Below the pieces are notes generated by a model. That model did no database searches. It was given only the letters and a program-made list of their open reading frames with translations, and was not told the DNA's origin. Position numbers and translations under genes: made by a program. From assembly GCA_036897625.1 (NCBI GenBank), contig JAYMTA010000019.1, forward strand, positions 41,575 to 105,574: 64,000 nt of DNA, read 5' to 3'. This document shows, in pieces, positions 63,061-64,000 of the stretch. Numbering within the stretch: position 1 is the first letter of the stretch; the number at the start of each line of letters is the position of its first letter. Source of the stretch: Pelargonium cotyledonis. Its lineage: Eukaryota; Streptophyta; Magnoliopsida; Geraniales; Geraniaceae.

Positions 63061-64000
63061 ATCAAGGCACTTTGCTCATTTAAGAACAAAAGACAAGAGG
63101 AATTCTCCTTACTTAACAACTTGGATTACTAATCTATTACTAAAAAGTCTATAATAATAACTACATTCTATAGATAAAAGATAAAATACAAATATAAATA
63201 GTCCAAACCGCCTAAAGAAGATCCCCTAAGCACCTGTCTCCCTCTATTACTAATGCTAACTTGTGTAAGTCTCTACTTCAATTCAATTTAACACCTCTAA
63301 TAAGAAGAGAAGTCTATCTATAAGGCTGGGAAGGGGAGGCTAGGAGCGGGTTCTTTAAGCTGCATGAGTAAGAAACCGGGTTTGAAATGTCAGAGTAAGG
63401 GCGTTTATGGTACGGGTTTTAGGCTAGGCATTTTATGAATTTCAGAAGCCTGTTTTTTTATTTCCTTTTAGGTTTTAGCAAGCCCGAGGTTAAGTCCTTT
63501 TTTTCTTCTCTGTTAGATATTCTGGGTAGTTTGTATTGTACTTTTTAGAGAGCCTTTTCTTGTCATAATGTGTAAGGTTTACTATCTGGAATATACTATT
63601 GTACCCTAACTTCCTAACCATTCTTGGTTACTCGGTAAGATGGATGTATTCATTCAGGATTCTTCTAAAGCTCTATCCTCTTTATCGATAAGAACATGGA
63701 ACCAGAGGAATGTCCCTTAAACAAAATCAATCTAATACAATTACTAGAGTAGAACTCTATTCAGGTTAGGGCTCCATTAGGACCATAAGACAAAGAACCC
63801 TATACTTCCCCCATCCTTTAGGTAAGTCTCTTACTCTTCTTTTACTTCTATCTCCTCCTACTACTACAAATCTCTCTTACTTCTTTAAAGGTAGAAGCCT
63901 CTTTCTTAAGCTTAGGTATAGTATAATTGTAATTAGTGATTAAGAGAAGCTGCGATAATTAGGGCTACAGAATCTAGGGAATGGAATTTTACAGGTTTAA
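63061..64000. other. Repeat-derived AT-rich end of window, no gene seen
   Basis: Except for family D copy 3, this is cta/tct-rich DNA similar in word use to the family A clusters. No coding or RNA feature is supported. Confidence 0.45.
63540..63645 (+). repeat. Dispersed repeat family D, copy 3
   Basis: Ttttcttgtcataatgtgta, aaggtttactatc, atactattgtaccctaac, ttcctaacca and ggttactcggtaag follow the order of family D copies 1 and 2. It lies about 0.6 kb from copy 2 in the same orientation. Confidence 0.4.

Overview
The window is almost gene-free, AT-rich DNA, by eye about one third G+C. No intact protein gene, rRNA or unambiguous functional tRNA can be supported anywhere in the 64 kb. The one clear coding-derived object is a near-complete but dead plant L1-type LINE retrotransposon at about 3.13-8.46 kb. 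It stands out as an island of higher G+C with long, frame-conserved coding stretches. Everything else is short-ORF spacer DNA carrying degenerate repeats and tRNA-like relics.

The host is most likely a land plant. The LINE has the plant architecture: an ORF1 with an RRM domain, an ORF2 with APE endonuclease, reverse transcriptase and a C-terminal zinc-binding RVT domain, then an A-tail. The best tRNA relic has the 5' end of an organelle/bacterial-type tRNA-Lys, and another resembles plastid-type trnR-UCU. Together with the absence of genes, this fits a spacer of a very expanded plant mitochondrial chromosome. AT-rich nuclear heterochromatin cannot be excluded, and the decay pattern of the LINE (C-to-T in CHG/CG contexts) would fit a nuclear, methylated history. 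I do not name a species.

Layout. 1-3.13 kb: AT-rich spacer with a TAG/CTA-rich degenerate repeat cluster (1.54-2.23 kb) and one copy of a dispersed repeat (D1). 3.13-8.46 kb: the LINE; ORF1 has three in-frame stops and one frameshift, ORF2 has six stops, three frameshifts and an endonuclease deletion. 8.46-10.98 kb: featureless spacer. 10.98-12.79 kb: a block of divergent direct repeats, including three copies of family B, whose fourth copy lies inverted at 59.6 kb. 12.8-58 kb: spacer with scattered tRNA-like relics, mostly on the minus strand, and small clusters of a degenerate 30-50 bp minisatellite-like family (A). 58.7-64 kb: repeat-rich end with inverted family B material, family A clusters and two further copies of family D.

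No genes work together here. The interest lies in genome structure: a dense graveyard of tRNA-like remnants with strand bias, repeat families shared between the two ends of the window, many short GC-rich palindromic words in AT-rich DNA, and a LINE whose stop codons record a mutational process. All counts were made by eye and all expectations are rough composition estimates.
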